Source: Cladophialophora immunda | Taxonomy: Eukaryota; Ascomycota; Eurotiomycetes; Chaetothyriales; Herpotrichiellaceae | Length of the DNA: 64,000 bases | Reading direction: 5' to 3' | Assembly (NCBI RefSeq): GCF_000835495.1 | Contig: NW_015622545.1 | Span: 930,001-994,000 of the forward strand | Shown: positions 11,756 to 22,850 of the stretch, one piece after another | Position numbering within the stretch: position 1 is the stretch's first letter | How the letters are laid out: each line of letters opens with the position of its first letter | Translations under genes and position numbers: made by a program | Notes under the pieces: model-generated | The model's input: only the letters and a program-made list of their open reading frames with translations | Told to the model about the DNA's origin: nothing | The model's database searches: none

Positions 11756-12999
11756 TCAAGATTCGTCGCCGACGACCCCTGCACGTGTCCCTGCTCGTGT
11801 CCCTGCACGATTCCCTGCAGGGTTCCCTGCAAGTTTCTTTGCATCCATGCTTTCTATAAGCCACTCGCGGCACCTCTCGACGGCTTGGGATCGAAGGCAG
11901 GCCTTTAAATCCTGTCGGAATTTGTCCCAATCGAAGGATGTCTTTTGAGGCTGGTCGGGAAAGAGAAAGTCGGCGAGTTCAAGTTGAGGAGATGCGTCGG
12001 TTGGAGGAATCAGAAACATTCGTCCTCCTCCTTGTTCTCGTCTCATTGGTTCCTTCCCTTGAGGGTCAAGAGTCCAAACCTCCAGAAAGACTTCCGAGAT
12101 CTCTCCCACCCACTGATATCCTTTGTGCGTCACTGGGCCATATTCTCCGTCAAGAGAGAAATCTCCTTCGGTAATCTGACTCACAACCCGAGGTATCTCC
12201 AGTTTGTCACAGAGATCCAAGTCGACAGCCAGTGGGCATCGATATTTGGGGCTTTCTGTGACGTTGATCAGAACCACCATTGAACATGTGGGATGACCGA
12301 CAAGCCAAAGTCGAGCGTCTGCTTGAAGATCGGGATATGTTTGAGATACACCAACCTCAAGAGTCCATTTGAGGTCATTGCGAGTATCGTCTTGATTTCT
12401 CATGAGAAGTCCCATATCTGGCGTTTTGACTGAATGCTGATACTCTTTGTCCCCCCCCCGCTTCTTCAGATTTGTATAAATCTTGACTCTGTCCTTGCGA
12501 GATGGGGAATAGGTTTGATTGAAGAGAAGAATCAAGTGTTCATGAAGAAAGCCGACAATCATTTCGTGGATAATGGAAGCCATGGTGGAGATTTTGAGAG
12601 TTGATGTCGCGGAATTGTATGAAATTCGAGGCCACCTGCAACAATAGTCAGCAAAGAACGTCCAAAGAAAGAGAAGGAGAAGAAGAGACTTCAAGTTCTC
12701 GTCGTCAAGATTGAACTCCTCCTCCAACTGCCACCACTCAGGCTGAGATATTCTGCAGATAAAGACCTCCTCGCGGTCGGAGTCTCTCACTGGCAATTGT
12801 TTGTTGAGGATGTGCTGCAGAAAGGAGCGAGCTTCTTCAATTCCAGGTGAAGGGTGTTGTGAAACTGCTGCTGAGGTTTGTTAATGACGGAAATCGAAGA
12901 GAGTGGAAAGATATTCTGACCATGTCGCTGAGATATAGGCGAGCCCGCCCTGCTGCCACTGCCACGGCCACTGCCTCTGCCTCTGCCTTGTGAATCCAT
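11756..12999 (-). CDS. three-exon gene, 379-aa protein with PD-(D/E)XK nuclease-like region
   Basis: My model has exons 12999-12921, 12870-12690 and 12635-11756. The introns are 50 nt (12920-12871, TTAAC branch, CAG acceptor) and 54 nt (12689-12636, CTGAC branch, GCAG acceptor). Splicing intron 1 is needed to join the only upstream ATG, in good context, to the main frame; intron 2 is in frame, so its retention would give 397 residues. Residues 1-26 are Gly/Ser/Arg-rich. Residues 88-100 (WPRISYNSATSTL) and MASIIHEMIV follow. Then TPDMGL (Asp160) and LEVGVSQTYPDLQADARLW (Glu180) have the PD...ExG spacing of restriction-endonuclease-fold proteins, a layout common in expanded ascomycete families of unknown role. 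The C terminus carries AGNRAGTRAGTRAG from a 12-bp repeat. There is no frameshift or internal stop. Nuclease activity is inference. Confidence 0.75.
11775..11835. repeat. 12-bp tandem inside the 3' end of the 379-aa gene
   Basis: Four to five units of the form CGTGTCCCTGCT/A lie end to end. They encode the GTRA repeats near the protein C terminus and would vary in length without breaking the frame. Confidence 0.8.
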
Positions 13000-13330
13000 A
13001 TTTGGAGACGGTCGAACACAGCTGGAAGATATGGTGAACTCAAGTCTCGCCTTCCGACAAGGGAGAAGGTCCAAGATGGTGCGGTCAAGCTCCGCTGGTC
13101 AACAAGAGACAAGAGACAAGTCTTATCCTGGAACGAGAAACAGATGAGAGAGAGAGACAGCAGATGACAAGTCTCACCCACGGATGAGAGAGAGAGAGAT
13201 GAGAGAGAGACAAGAGACCAAACGGGGGGCTCAGAGATGGGGTGAAAAGGGCAAGACGACAAACGACAAAGGACAAAGGACAAAGGGACGCGCGCAGTGA
13301 GCTTCTTAAAGCTCTGGTTGCAGCTTTGAG
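13000..13330 (-). promoter_or_regulatory. pyrimidine-rich upstream region of the 379-aa gene
   Basis: On the gene strand this is CT-rich, with several CTCTCTCTC runs at 13140-13210, the usual look of an ascomycete promoter and 5' leader. No clear TATA box is visible and the transcription start cannot be placed. Confidence 0.4.
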
Positions 13331-13499
13331 GGGTCCGAGCACGTGTCGGAATGTTTCATTCCTGGTCATCTCCCGGGTGATCTTCCTGGGTAACACTCAA
13401 GCCTGGACCGCAGCGTGGCAAGATGACATTCCCGCGCAACCCTTTGCCGTGCGCACCAAGGTTGCCCCAGAGACGTTCGGTGTCTTGTTGAGACATCTG

Positions 13500-14450
13500 T
13501 GATGGGGAGGGGGAGTGAGGAGTGAGCGGGCATGGACGAGCCCGGGGCCGAAGTTGAGCCGGACGCGAGGCCTGAGGTGATATGGGACTGGAGAGAGGGA
13601 AGCGGGTGCCGAGATTCCGACGAGGAAACCGAATTGCTCTGACGGACGGGAGAAACCTGAGAATCACAGACCAGAGGCTGTCAAGCCTTCTGTTACGAAC
13701 CGACCATATGGGAGGCTAAGGGAGAAGACAAGGAGGAAGGTTAACCGAGGGAAACATGCCGGACGCCAGCGTCTTGGCAACATGTTGGCAAGACCAGGCG
13801 GGGCAACAGAGCAGCATGCCTAAACAGGCTCAGGAACATGTTGACATGCTTGACATGTTCGACAGAGCAACATGACAAACATGTTTCCAAGTGGTATATA
13901 GCCGCACTCAGTTACATAGTTCTCCTCGTAGTCAATAACAGTTACACAGAATCGAGTTCCTCACGATCATCTGCTATACGTATAGGTCTGCATACTATAC
14001 ACTTGGTTTCCAGTCTCAGCTACATCGCCCCACCCCTACTATATCACCAAGTAAACCACCTCGGGTTTGCCTGTGGACACCTCACGTGTCATATAGCAGC
14101 TCGTAACACCTTCGTCCAGTCGACCGCCCACCCAGATGCCTGACATTTTTCGCTTGGATTCCTTGGGAAACTCTCGCCCCTGGAAGTTGATATGATGGAA
14201 TGCACGATGGGCTCACGCAATGCCATCCGATAGAGACGCCATTTTTCTCCATCGGTGCTGGAAGCTCCCCACAACTGCGACACAGGCGTCTGGTTTCCAG
14301 ACCAAGATCCGTGGCTTGAGACGCTTGTGGTCAACACACCGACACGGTCCTTGTCCACTGCATCTCTCGTGTCCATGATCTTGGCCTGGCCCATCAGGCA
14401 GAAGCAGCCGTTTCTCTGGACCATTTCCAGGCGGTGGGTGAACACCATCT
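13500..14450 (-). pseudogene. gene remnant split by a solo LTR, paralogous to 17600-17810
   Basis: With the LTR at 13691-14108 removed, the minus strand reads GGGTGGGCGGTCGACTGGAC into TTGACAGCCTCTGGTCTG. The + strand at 17643-17688 has the same sequence without interruption. 14220-14450 continues with further gene-like sequence, but no long frame survives. Product unknown. Confidence 0.65.
13691..14108. mobile_element. solo LTR (418 bp) with 8-bp terminal inverted repeat and 5-bp TSD
   Basis: It starts TGTTACGA and ends TCGTAACA, exact inverted repeats with TG...CA ends. CCTTC is duplicated on both sides (13686-13690 and 14109-14113). A TATA-like GTATATAG lies near 13897. ACATGTT and ACATGCT motifs recur at 13770-13880. 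It keeps CA/TG dinucleotides, so it has not been RIPed. The ends resemble Ty3/gypsy LTRs of ascomycetes. Confidence 0.88.
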
Positions 14451-14529
14451 TCCGAAGAGACGTGTATCTGAAGAAGCTTCATCCAAGCTACCCAAGAAGA
14501 GAAGCTATCATGTTCTAGGAGTTGGGTAG

Positions 14530-15310
14530 AGCAGAGTAGAGTGAGCAGGAAGAGGATGCCAACGCTGCCAACCAGGCCAGGACTGCACTGAACGGTGAGC
14601 GAGTGTGACGATGGAACATGGACGTGGAGATGGGGGTGGTGTTGCCGCCGCATTGATTCGCGAGACAATTTCGCGAGTATGATACGCAAAGATGTGCTAA
14701 CGAGCTGCAGATACGCGAGATGCAAAACTCCCCACTGCATGTCTTGACCAACCAACCTGAGTGGGTGTCGAAATGCCGTGGCCACTTGGCCTTTGTCAGG
14801 GGGAAGGGGGGAGGGGGCCCTTGGCCGTTTGCATCCGTTGTGCTCACTTGCCCACTTACACACTTACCCTCTCAATCTCTCAATCTCTCACTCTCTCACT
14901 CTCTTATACACCTGCACACCTACACACCCATAGCAGTCTCTTGCCCTTTTGCTCCCTTACTCTCTTACTCTCTTCCTCTCCACTCACGGATCCCAGTCAG
15001 TCATTTTCTCTCGTCTCGCTCGTCCTTTTCAGCTCCACGGCTACGCACAACAGCCTCTCCAACGTGTCAGCAGAAGCTGAGGGAACCAACCCTCCTGCCC
15101 TCCTTTCGGCCGGCCTCACCTCCTTGTCCGTGCCGACGATGCTACGTCGGATGCTTGGTGGCTCAATGCTGCCGCCGGTCGGTGCCACTTCAGCCCTGCC
15201 TGGGTGACAGAAAGAGAAAGGATTGGGTTCGTCTTCTACTTCCCTTGCCAATACTCGAAGACCGAGACGTTTGACGCCATCAAGAACATCGATCGGTACA
15301 ACCCAGACTA
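14530..15310 (+). repeat. dispersed module F, copy 2, with flanking repeat units
   Basis: 14555-14600 is a CTGCCAACCAGGCC unit. 14600-14650 is an inverted copy of 38925-38975 (TCGTCACACTCGCTCACCG). 14730-15310 is module F, colinear with 8770-9300 and 37970-38420. Frames are broken. Confidence 0.65.
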
Positions 15311-15654
15311 GACTGTGAGAACGATTGACATCACCTTCAACCAGTGGTCATCATTGTGTCTGATGACTCTGACCGGACAAGATCTGAAGACAGAATGCAT
15401 CCTCGAGATGAACCAGCAGGGGGCTCATTGGAGAAGTCAAGGAAGTTCAAAACAAAGCACAGCACAGCACAGTCAGTTAGTGAGTGCCCTGGCCTGCATT
15501 GACTGCACTGAACTCCCTCGGTCCAATGACTGACTGACAAAGACGCAGACTCTCACAGACATCCAGCGTCCAATCCAAACTACACCTTTCTTTATCCATA
15601 CGACTGTTTGGCACCGCCGTGGGCCTTTCTTTGTCTTGGGGCGACGTTCACACA
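15311..15654. other. tail of module F and GACTGC repeat tract
   Basis: 15330-15440 matches the 38400-38590 tail of copy 3 but lacks about 90 bp of it. 15455-15530 carries the CAGTTAGTGAGTGCCCTGG block also found at 38790-38840, ending in TGACTGCACTG units. No gene is seen. Confidence 0.5.
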
Positions 15655-16086
15655 ACCTCAGTTGCACATACGGGGCACACATAATGTCGGGGCTAAAAAA
15701 GACGGGGTAAACAATGTCGGAGCAAATGTTGGGGTGCACCATCGGGGTGAACATATCAGCCATGATCTCTGCCCTCTGGCCCAGCATGGGGTCCCAGCAC
15801 ACTCAGCCGTCGGTGGGTGAGGTTCTCCACGGAAACTGAACAACTCAAAGAGGATAAAATATGGGTGAACGGTCGAGGGGAACAGGCCGAGCTCGTTGTG
15901 CTAAACTACGGAGAAGAATTCCCCCAGGGCCACCAAGATCGGGGGATTTGAACTTTGGGCGCTCGGCGGCAAGAAGGGCACTCGGCACTGCACACACCGG
16001 AAAACACTTCTAGAATTTCAACTTTTTTCACTCGACAGGCACTTAGGCATGCCCAGAATTTGACCTTTGTTCTCGACACTCTGGCA
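15655..16086. repeat. long inverted repeat, right arm (module E)
   Basis: Reverse complement of 7234-7690. Differences are scattered substitutions and a few short indels, for example a missing stretch in the CACCCCGACATTGT units. Beyond it, 16086-16160 resembles the CCCAGCGCCCAGC block at 58600-58640. Confidence 0.82.
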
Positions 16087-16289
16087 CCCAGCACCACGTA
16101 CGCCGGAAACCACTTCCGGAATTCCAACTGTTCCCTGGCGCCCAGCGCCCAGCAATGCACCACGGGGTGCAAACGGCTCAAGCCAAGTTTTCCCCTGACG
16201 AAAGTTCAGGTCAAGTGGAGAGGCCACGCCTACGCCCACGCCCACGGAATTCCGACAAGCACGCAAACAAGTTAGTGCAAGACACGAGC

Positions 16290-17475
16290 GAGTGGGTGGG
16301 TGGATGAGTGCGATGCTGAGACTGCGCTGGAGCAACTATGCTAGACTGCGGTGGACTGGCTGCGATGGACTACTTGACAGCGTTGCGGTGCTGTGCGATA
16401 CCTTTGGGCAGAAAGGATGCACCTCAGGTGGATGGTGTCTGGTGGATTCATCTATACGAAAAGGAGACCGAGCGAAGCCTGCGCCAGAGACTGCCAGCGA
16501 ATATTTCTGTACTCTACGACTTGGTCGCCGAGCAGAACAATATTCCCCAGTGGTTGCGATAGGGCACAGTGTGAGTGTGCTCTGTATGCCGCAGCCACGG
16601 CTCTCAGAGAGACAAATCCTTTCGATCATGTTATTATTGAGGGCGCTGGGTGGATGAATACATCCTACATACTGGAGCAGAGTGATTGGCCATAAGAAAC
16701 CGATGCCGCTGGGGCAGCTGTAGTTCCAGAACGTGAACCTGGATAGCATTCGACGTAATTTGCCCAGATCCCTTCCAAGCTGTCCATGTCTTGCCGCGAA
16801 GCCGAAGAATACCGCTCTTGTTGAACCTCTTAATTGAATGGAATGGAATGGAAGTTTATGCAATTCTCTTTTTGTTGTCATGTACAGTGCAATGCCTCTT
16901 AAGCAAACAAAAAGGTTTAACCTGACGCCCATTCACCACCCAAGATGTGCCAGGTCTGAAAAACCAGCTGAAAGAAAGCTCCCTCTGCAAAGGCCGCCTT
17001 TCTATGCCATTTCAATCGTTAATTTGTCCGGGTTAATGGCCGACAAAAGAATTTCAAACTCATTAGAGGGCCATGTTGTCTAACTTGTTTCTGTCCACCC
17101 TTCCATATGCACCCATGTATACACCCATGCCCCGCTGCAGAGTGCAGAGTGCAGAGTACTGAATGCCGAAGACCGCCTCGATTCCGCTTGGTCGCGCTTT
17201 GCTTGTCGAGCACCAAACCATCCCTGAGCACAGTCATAGCACTTTCATATGCCCACACTGTAAACAAGGAACCGCCAGACTCAGATGGAGGTATTGCAGG
17301 CAATTTGGCCTCCTCCAGACGTCGACGTGGTGGAATCCCGGGTACACATGCATATGATATGGCCCGGGAGGTGTGTCCGCACGCTCAGATTGCGCCCACA
17401 GCGCCACAGCACCTTCGACCGCCAGGCTGAGGACGGGTATGAGGCAGAGAAGCCAGCAGCAAGCGATGATGACTC
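16290..17475. other. unrecognised sequence with short open frames
   Basis: 16290-16390 is a GACTGCGGTGGACTG tract. 16390-16560 has a + frame reading VDGVWWIHLYEKE and SVLYDLVAEQNNIPQWLR that looks once-coding but is only about 60 codons. 16830-17100 includes three TGGAA units. 17280-17475 is GC-rich and likewise without an assignable gene. Confidence 0.4.
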
Positions 17476-18990
17476 TCACAACCCCCCGAAGAATCTACCC
17501 GGACCCATGGCGGGAAGCGAGGCCGGCGTGGTGGAGAGGTAACCGCACCGACGGTGAGAGGTGGCAACCTCGAGGATGTTCTGGCCTCTGCTAGGGGCAG
17601 TGTCCCGCCCGTACCGGCCTTGCAGCTTAATTTCGGGCAGCTGGGTGGGCGGTCGACTGGACGACGGTTTGACAGCCTCTGGTCTGCGATTTCCGTGCAG
17701 CGAGACGCCTGGATTTGGAGCGCTCCTCGCAGTCTGGCTCTTCTTCACGCTGGGCTCCCCAGTCTCGATGTTCTCAAACGCACCGTCCCCAGAGGGGTTC
17801 GGCACTGATGTCGTTCCATCTCCAAATCGCTGGCAGGGGTCGATCTTCAATCCCGTGTGGCTCACGAAATGATCGACACGCCGGGTGCGTGGAAGCGACA
17901 CACTCGATCTCGACAGGAGAGCTGTTGTTGGATTGAGCCGCCTGCTCCTCAGCGGCTGGACCGGACGAGACGGACGCGTCAGACGACACCTGCGATTGTC
18001 AGAGGATGTCGGTTGACAATATGCAGGACTGCCAATGCTAGGCTTGCTTACCTTCGCGTTCAATGTCCCTGACGTTAACTTTAGCCATAAGCGACGCATC
18101 TCAGTTGTTTCCATTATACCAGCTGTTCGTTTGAATGATGTAGACCTTGCTCTGCCTTTTGTCGCGCGCCTCTCTTTCCATTTCCACCTCTGCCACTAGC
18201 TTCTTAACGTGGTCCTGCTGTTGTGCGACCAGGTCAGAGATCCAGAGGTGCTCGTCGAAATGATTTTGAACTTGACGGATAGGGTCGCTTCGAGAACACC
18301 AGAACAGCAGGTCTTTGGCTTTTGCGTACTCCATCGCCCTCAAGATGGAGTACGTTAAGACCTGGTAAGGCACCCAATCCAGCATTCCTGCTCATCATGG
18401 CGACGTCGTCCTCGAGATCTTGCATCTTTCTCGCCAATTTCTTCTTCAAGATGGTATTCACCCGCAGACGCCAACCATGCCCGGACCTGAGTCTCAGGAA
18501 CCTCTCTCCTCCAGCTCTCCGCACCCTCACCCTGATCTACCTCCATCCTCACCCGAAGTGCCGGACGCGGAAATGGCGGATGTTGCCCCTGCAGAACCCC
18601 AATCTCGTCCTCCAGATTTTCAATCTTTCTCGCCAACTTCTTCTTCCAGATGGCAACATCGTCCTCCAGATCTTGAATATTTCTCGCCAACTTCTTCTTC
18701 AAGATGGCATTCGTCGTCTGCTTAAGCAGCTCTCTCTGCTCCGCAATCTTGTCTCCGCAAACGCTGTTCTTTGGGTAGTATTCGATTTTCTTCATCGGTG
18801 AAGAAATGATGTTCGCAGTCGGCGTCTGGAGCCCTGTAGTGAGGGACGACTGAAGCTCAATGGGTGTGTAAGTGAGTCCTCCTCGGCGGCCGTCGTTGGC
18901 TGCCCCTTTTGACCGCCCGACCCGCGTTTGGCCACGCTCCCACTGACGCTCAGACCAGTTTTGCCCCAAGAAGGGATACACGGCCAAGCG
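17476..18990 (-). pseudogene. decayed coiled-coil protein gene
   Basis: The minus strand has gene-like frames in pieces. 18355-18760 reads AILKKKLARNIQDLEDDVA and then KKLARKIENLEDE, an internally duplicated coiled coil. 18120-18385 reads EYAKAKDLLFWCSRSDP and LVAQQQDHVKKLVAEVEME. 17476-18114 is an open Pro/Ser/Arg-rich frame whose part at 17640-17800 is paralogous to 13600-14140. The pieces lie in different frames, with at least one frameshift near 18355. The 60-bp coiled-coil unit occurs about three times (CTCGCCAACTTCTTCTTC). Function unknown. Confidence 0.5.
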
Positions 18991-19777
18991 ATTGCAGGCT
19001 TACTGGGGAACTTGAGTTTCAGGGATGGGCGCTTTACCTTGTCAGGGGGTGGAAGAGGCGCGTCGGACATCTCGAATTCGGCCTCGTCGCTGTCGTCGTG
19101 GGCTACAGAGTAACTGTCGCAGGAAGGCGAGGTAGGTTCATTCTCCTCGTTGGAATTACAAGACGACAGGAGAATCGTCGAGGAAGTGCTGGACTTCGGG
19201 CTCTAGTTTGACAGTGACGGACTTGTGTCTGCCTTTCGTAAGGGATGGTTTGGGACGGCTCTTTCTGATGCCGGAAGATGGATGGGGTTTGAGGATGGAT
19301 CTCGCCACCAGCTGGGCGTACGCTCCGACCGGTGTTTCATGTACCGACCGTCCTATCAATCAATCTTCGACCTTGGAACAAGCCCTGATCCGAGACCACT
19401 CGGCGCAGATGAGGTTGCAGAAGCTCCTGGCGTTCTCGATGTAGCTGCCGGACCTCGACAATCTGGCTGCAGAACTCTAGGTCTTCTAACAGATGGGATG
19501 GACGCGTTCGTCAATGGCTCAGATCCGCTGGATGGGGGTATAGCAGGTGGACGAGTGCCCCGCGAGCCCATGCCACAGGAAGGCGGTGGTGCTTGGATGG
19601 CTGGCGGCGCTGAAGGCTTGAAGGTTCCAGGTGCATGGGTGTTTGACTCGACATGATCGTGGATGGCTCCATGGGTGAGGACTGGCCGGTCAACTGGTCG
19701 AGGAATTGAATGCCGGATGGGATGTTGGAATGACTCGCACTGGGTGAGGATCATCAGAGGACTGGAGTGGAATAGCT
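18991..19777 (-). pseudogene. decayed minus-strand gene piece, product unknown
   Basis: 19000-19070 reads LPPPDKVKRPSLKLKFPSK and 19156-19359 reads SGIRKSRPKPSLTKGRHKSV on the minus strand. 19356-19754 is Pro/Ser/Thr-rich. The pieces have coding character but are in different frames with stops between them. They may belong with the coiled-coil remnant downstream. Confidence 0.4.
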
Positions 19778-20140
19778 TTAAGGTCCGTAGAGGGCGGTAA
19801 TTTGCAATTCATCATCGGCTGCGGCGTCGAAGCTCCCAGCAATGATAACAAAGTCTGGGTCAAATTCATTGGCGATGGGCATGACGACGTTTTGGAACGC
19901 GTACATGTAATCACCGCCACCCATGCCTTTCGACGGCCAGGGGATGTTGACGTTTCTGTCGCAGACGTAAGTGTTTGCCACAATGGAGTGAGTGAAAGTT
20001 CGTGGGCTTACTTTCCCTCGCCAGCATCAATGCCACAGTGATCCATGTCGCCTTCGTTCCCTGAAGGATAGAAGGTTCCGTTCATATGGACATGCAAAGA
20101 TATGTAGAGAACATTGGGGTCATCGTAGAATGCTTGTTGG
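19778..20140 (-). pseudogene. fragment of an HDA1-type (class II) histone deacetylase with intact intron
   Basis: Exon 1 (20140-20012) reads QQAFYDDPNVLYISLHVHM and then FYPSGNEGDMDHCG. A 56-nt intron (20011-19956, GTAAGC...ACAG) follows. Exon 2 (19955-19778) reads NVNIPWPSKGMGGGDYMYAF, VMPIANEFDPDFVII and SFDAAADDEL, then a stop 11 codons later. These are signature segments of the Hda1/Clr3 catalytic domain. The reading frame is open across the splice. The first third of the catalytic domain and everything after DDEL are absent, so active-site residues are missing. Confidence 0.82.
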
Positions 20141-20299
20141 CAGCCAGCGCCACCTCGAATCGGCCTGGTGAGATGTCAATGCTGATGGTATGCCGGAGAC
20201 TCTTGCCAGGATGAATGACCTGTCGACCTCCGTCCTGCGGTACTTAGCTAAATAGTAGCCTTTGTCGCCGAATTGGTGGGAAAATGTATGAATAATTCC

Positions 20300-22850
20300 T
20301 TCAGTCCTGGCCTGCTCCACGAATGCGGTCGACCAGCTGCGGGGACATTGGTCGATTGAAGCTGCGCACCTGAAAGATCAACTTGTGCAGATCACGTCCA
20401 CCGCCGGCGCTGTATAGATGCCACATCTCCGGCGTAACTCGAAATTCGTGGCCGCCTTTCTTCAGGTATCCGCGATCTGTAGCATCCAATAGAGCGTCCA
20501 TCAAGCATCTGACCTCTGCACTGACTGCGCTGGACTGCCCTTGAGTATGTTTGACGTCCCAAACACTGACTTTTTGGCAACTTTTGTCCGAGGATTTGCG
20601 GGATGAAAGCGTAGCGCTCATATATGTGGAAGAGCTTGATACCGAACAACGCCACGACGAGCGAGATGACAGCCGCGATGATGGTGTCCACTATGACCGT
20701 CACAAAACCGTTGGCCGCAGCAGGATCCAGGGCCAGCGCAAACGGTTGCTGGGCTGTGGACCAGGATCTGCCGCACGGGTGCCCAGGCCAGCCCATTTAA
20801 CCCACGTTGCGGTCTGGGTGCGGACAAGGTGCTGAGGCGTCCCTCCGCAAATCCTTCCTTGCTGATTTTGCATGGGACAACACGAGTCTTGCTATGGGCG
20901 GCCACAACCAGCCAAACCAAGGGTGATTTCATAAACCCTACTCGAGGAGCACTAAAAGTGGTGTTTGGGTCGACGGTTGGACTTTTGATCTTGATCGGCG
21001 TCGCCCAGATGTTGGTGTTTGACGGTGTATTGTTTCGGAAGTTCGATTGATCCAGCCTTTCTTCCGGAAGGACCGCGTAGACTCCAATTGCCCAGGTGTC
21101 TTTGGAGGACTCATAGGTAACGTCGTGGAAGAACCTTTGGGCGTCGAGGGCTCGTCCGAGAAAGTTGCACATTGTGGTAATCCCCCACTGCAAATACTGC
21201 CAACAACTTGTGGTTAAGGAGCGCCGCAATCGCTGTGCTGTGGATAGTATTCGATTTATTCATCGGCGAAGAAGTGACGTTCGCAGTCAGCGTCGTCCGG
21301 AGCCCTGTAGTGAGGGACGACCGAAGCTCAATGAGCGTGGAAGTCTTTCTGGGCTGTCGTCGGCCCGTCATTGTCTGCCCCTTTTGACCGCCCGATCCAA
21401 GTGGATGGATGTATGCCGACGTGCCTCGCGCCGAGCGACCAGCTATGCTGCGTGACGTTCAAGAAACGGCCTCGAGGCTGGGGCGAGGGCCCGGCCTTCG
21501 CATCATTATCGACACCACGGCCATCCTAGGCCAGGGCCACAACCTGCAACTGGGTAGTCCTCATGGAGCCGTCCCGACATGCAATGGCCGATGATGATCT
21601 CTGTCGCCGGCGGGTATATTGGCTCTGCGAAATCGCAACCATCACCCGCCTCGGAAGGGGTCTCGACAACAAACTGCGGTTGAATCACGCCATCATGGAC
21701 CAAAACTCCAGTAATGGTGTCAATTTGCGCTTGGTGGATCCTGCACCTCGGGTTTGCCACGGCCGGGCACACATTTGGCTTGTCTGCTTTCACCTTGACA
21801 TAAACGCCATTTCGCAGCCGCTGCCGGCGCGGTGTCTGTGCGACGGGAGGGTCATACATGTTCATGCTGGCCCGCTGGGAACGGCTTAACTGAGGAGAGG
21901 TGGTCATGCTCGTTTGCCGGTCCAGATGGGGTGGCGTCGTCGAGCTGGTGCGGCGTTGGAAGCCTGGATGCTGTCGTCGAGCACCGTTTGTTGCTTGACT
22001 GCCACCCTGCCTACTCTTTGATGCTCACATTGCCGGTCGAGGAGATGGAGCGGCGTCGTCGAGCTAGTGCGGCGTTGGAAGCCTGGATGCTGTCGTCAAA
22101 CTGTTGCGGCATTGGAAGCTTGGTTACTGTCGTCAAGCTGGTGCGGCGTTGTAAGCCTGGTTGCTGTCGTCGAGCACCGTTTGTTGCTTGACTACCATCC
22201 TGCCCACCATCCTGCCCACTTCTGATGCTCACATTGTCGTTCTCCTCACATGATGGAATGAGCTCACTAGCAATGCTGCGGACGAGTACCGCAGAATCTG
22301 AATAAGGAAGCTCTCGAACCACATCGTAAGACCGTATTGGCCGAGAAGGAAACCTGGGTAGCTTTTGGCCCAAAGTATCGAACACCTGCGAGCTTCTCGC
22401 CATCGAGGCCGCAAGAGGTGGCGATAGTCGAAGTAACTTCTGAAGAGGCTCCAGAAGGCTGTGTCGGCGTTTATGGCAGGTTGATGCAAGCTCTAGGCGG
22501 AGACAACGGCCCCCATGGGAAACTGATTGTCGATTGCTGCCACTGCGACTGCGTGAACTGGGATTGTTTGACCTCAGATAGGTGCTGCGTCAAGGATCAA
22601 CAAGTTTAGCGACTCCGCTGGCCTGACTGCGGTGGACTGACTGCGCTGGGCTGTGCTGGGCTTTGTTTTCTCTTGTTGACCATGTTCGCTTGCTCTTCCA
22701 TCTTGCCCGCCACCCCTGGTGGATTCGCTGGTCCCCGCAGATTCGCAGCCGGAAGGTGCAGAACTAGGTAGGATGTATCCACGCCCGATCGTGCTGATGC
22801 CCGTGGCTCTTTGGGGATGTCCAAATCGTGCTTAGTAGGGTATTTCGAAG
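20300..22850 (-). pseudogene. decayed membrane-protein-like gene, copy 1
   Basis: From right to left the minus strand gives AASMARSSQVFDTLGQKLP (about 22350-22403), RELPYSDSAVLVRSIASELI, ERRTSL-type Arg/Gln-rich repeats, RASMNMYDPPVAQTPRRQR (21820-21880), LHEDYPVAGCG, CNFLGRALDAQRFFHDVTYE (about 21100-21180), then a hydrophobic helix VTVIVDTIIAAVISLVVALF (20650-20715). It ends with RGYLKKGGHEFRV (20430-20480). At least three frame changes separate these. A colinear, shorter relative lies at 26640-28100. The family is unknown to me. It was probably a single-pass or few-pass membrane protein. Confidence 0.55.
21935..22235. repeat. degenerate tandem repeat inside the membrane-gene relic
   Basis: GTCGTCGAGCTGGTGCGGCG with TTGGAAGCCTGGATGCTGTC recurs four times at about 60-120 bp spacing, and CACCGTTTGTTGCTTGACT twice. 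Copy 2 (27385-27480) has a single unit, so the expansion is specific to this copy. Confidence 0.7.

Noticed and set aside
16336..16932. 198-codon minus-strand frame
   Set aside because: It covers several sequence types, has no recognisable motif, and the opposite strand has an equally protein-like frame in part of it.
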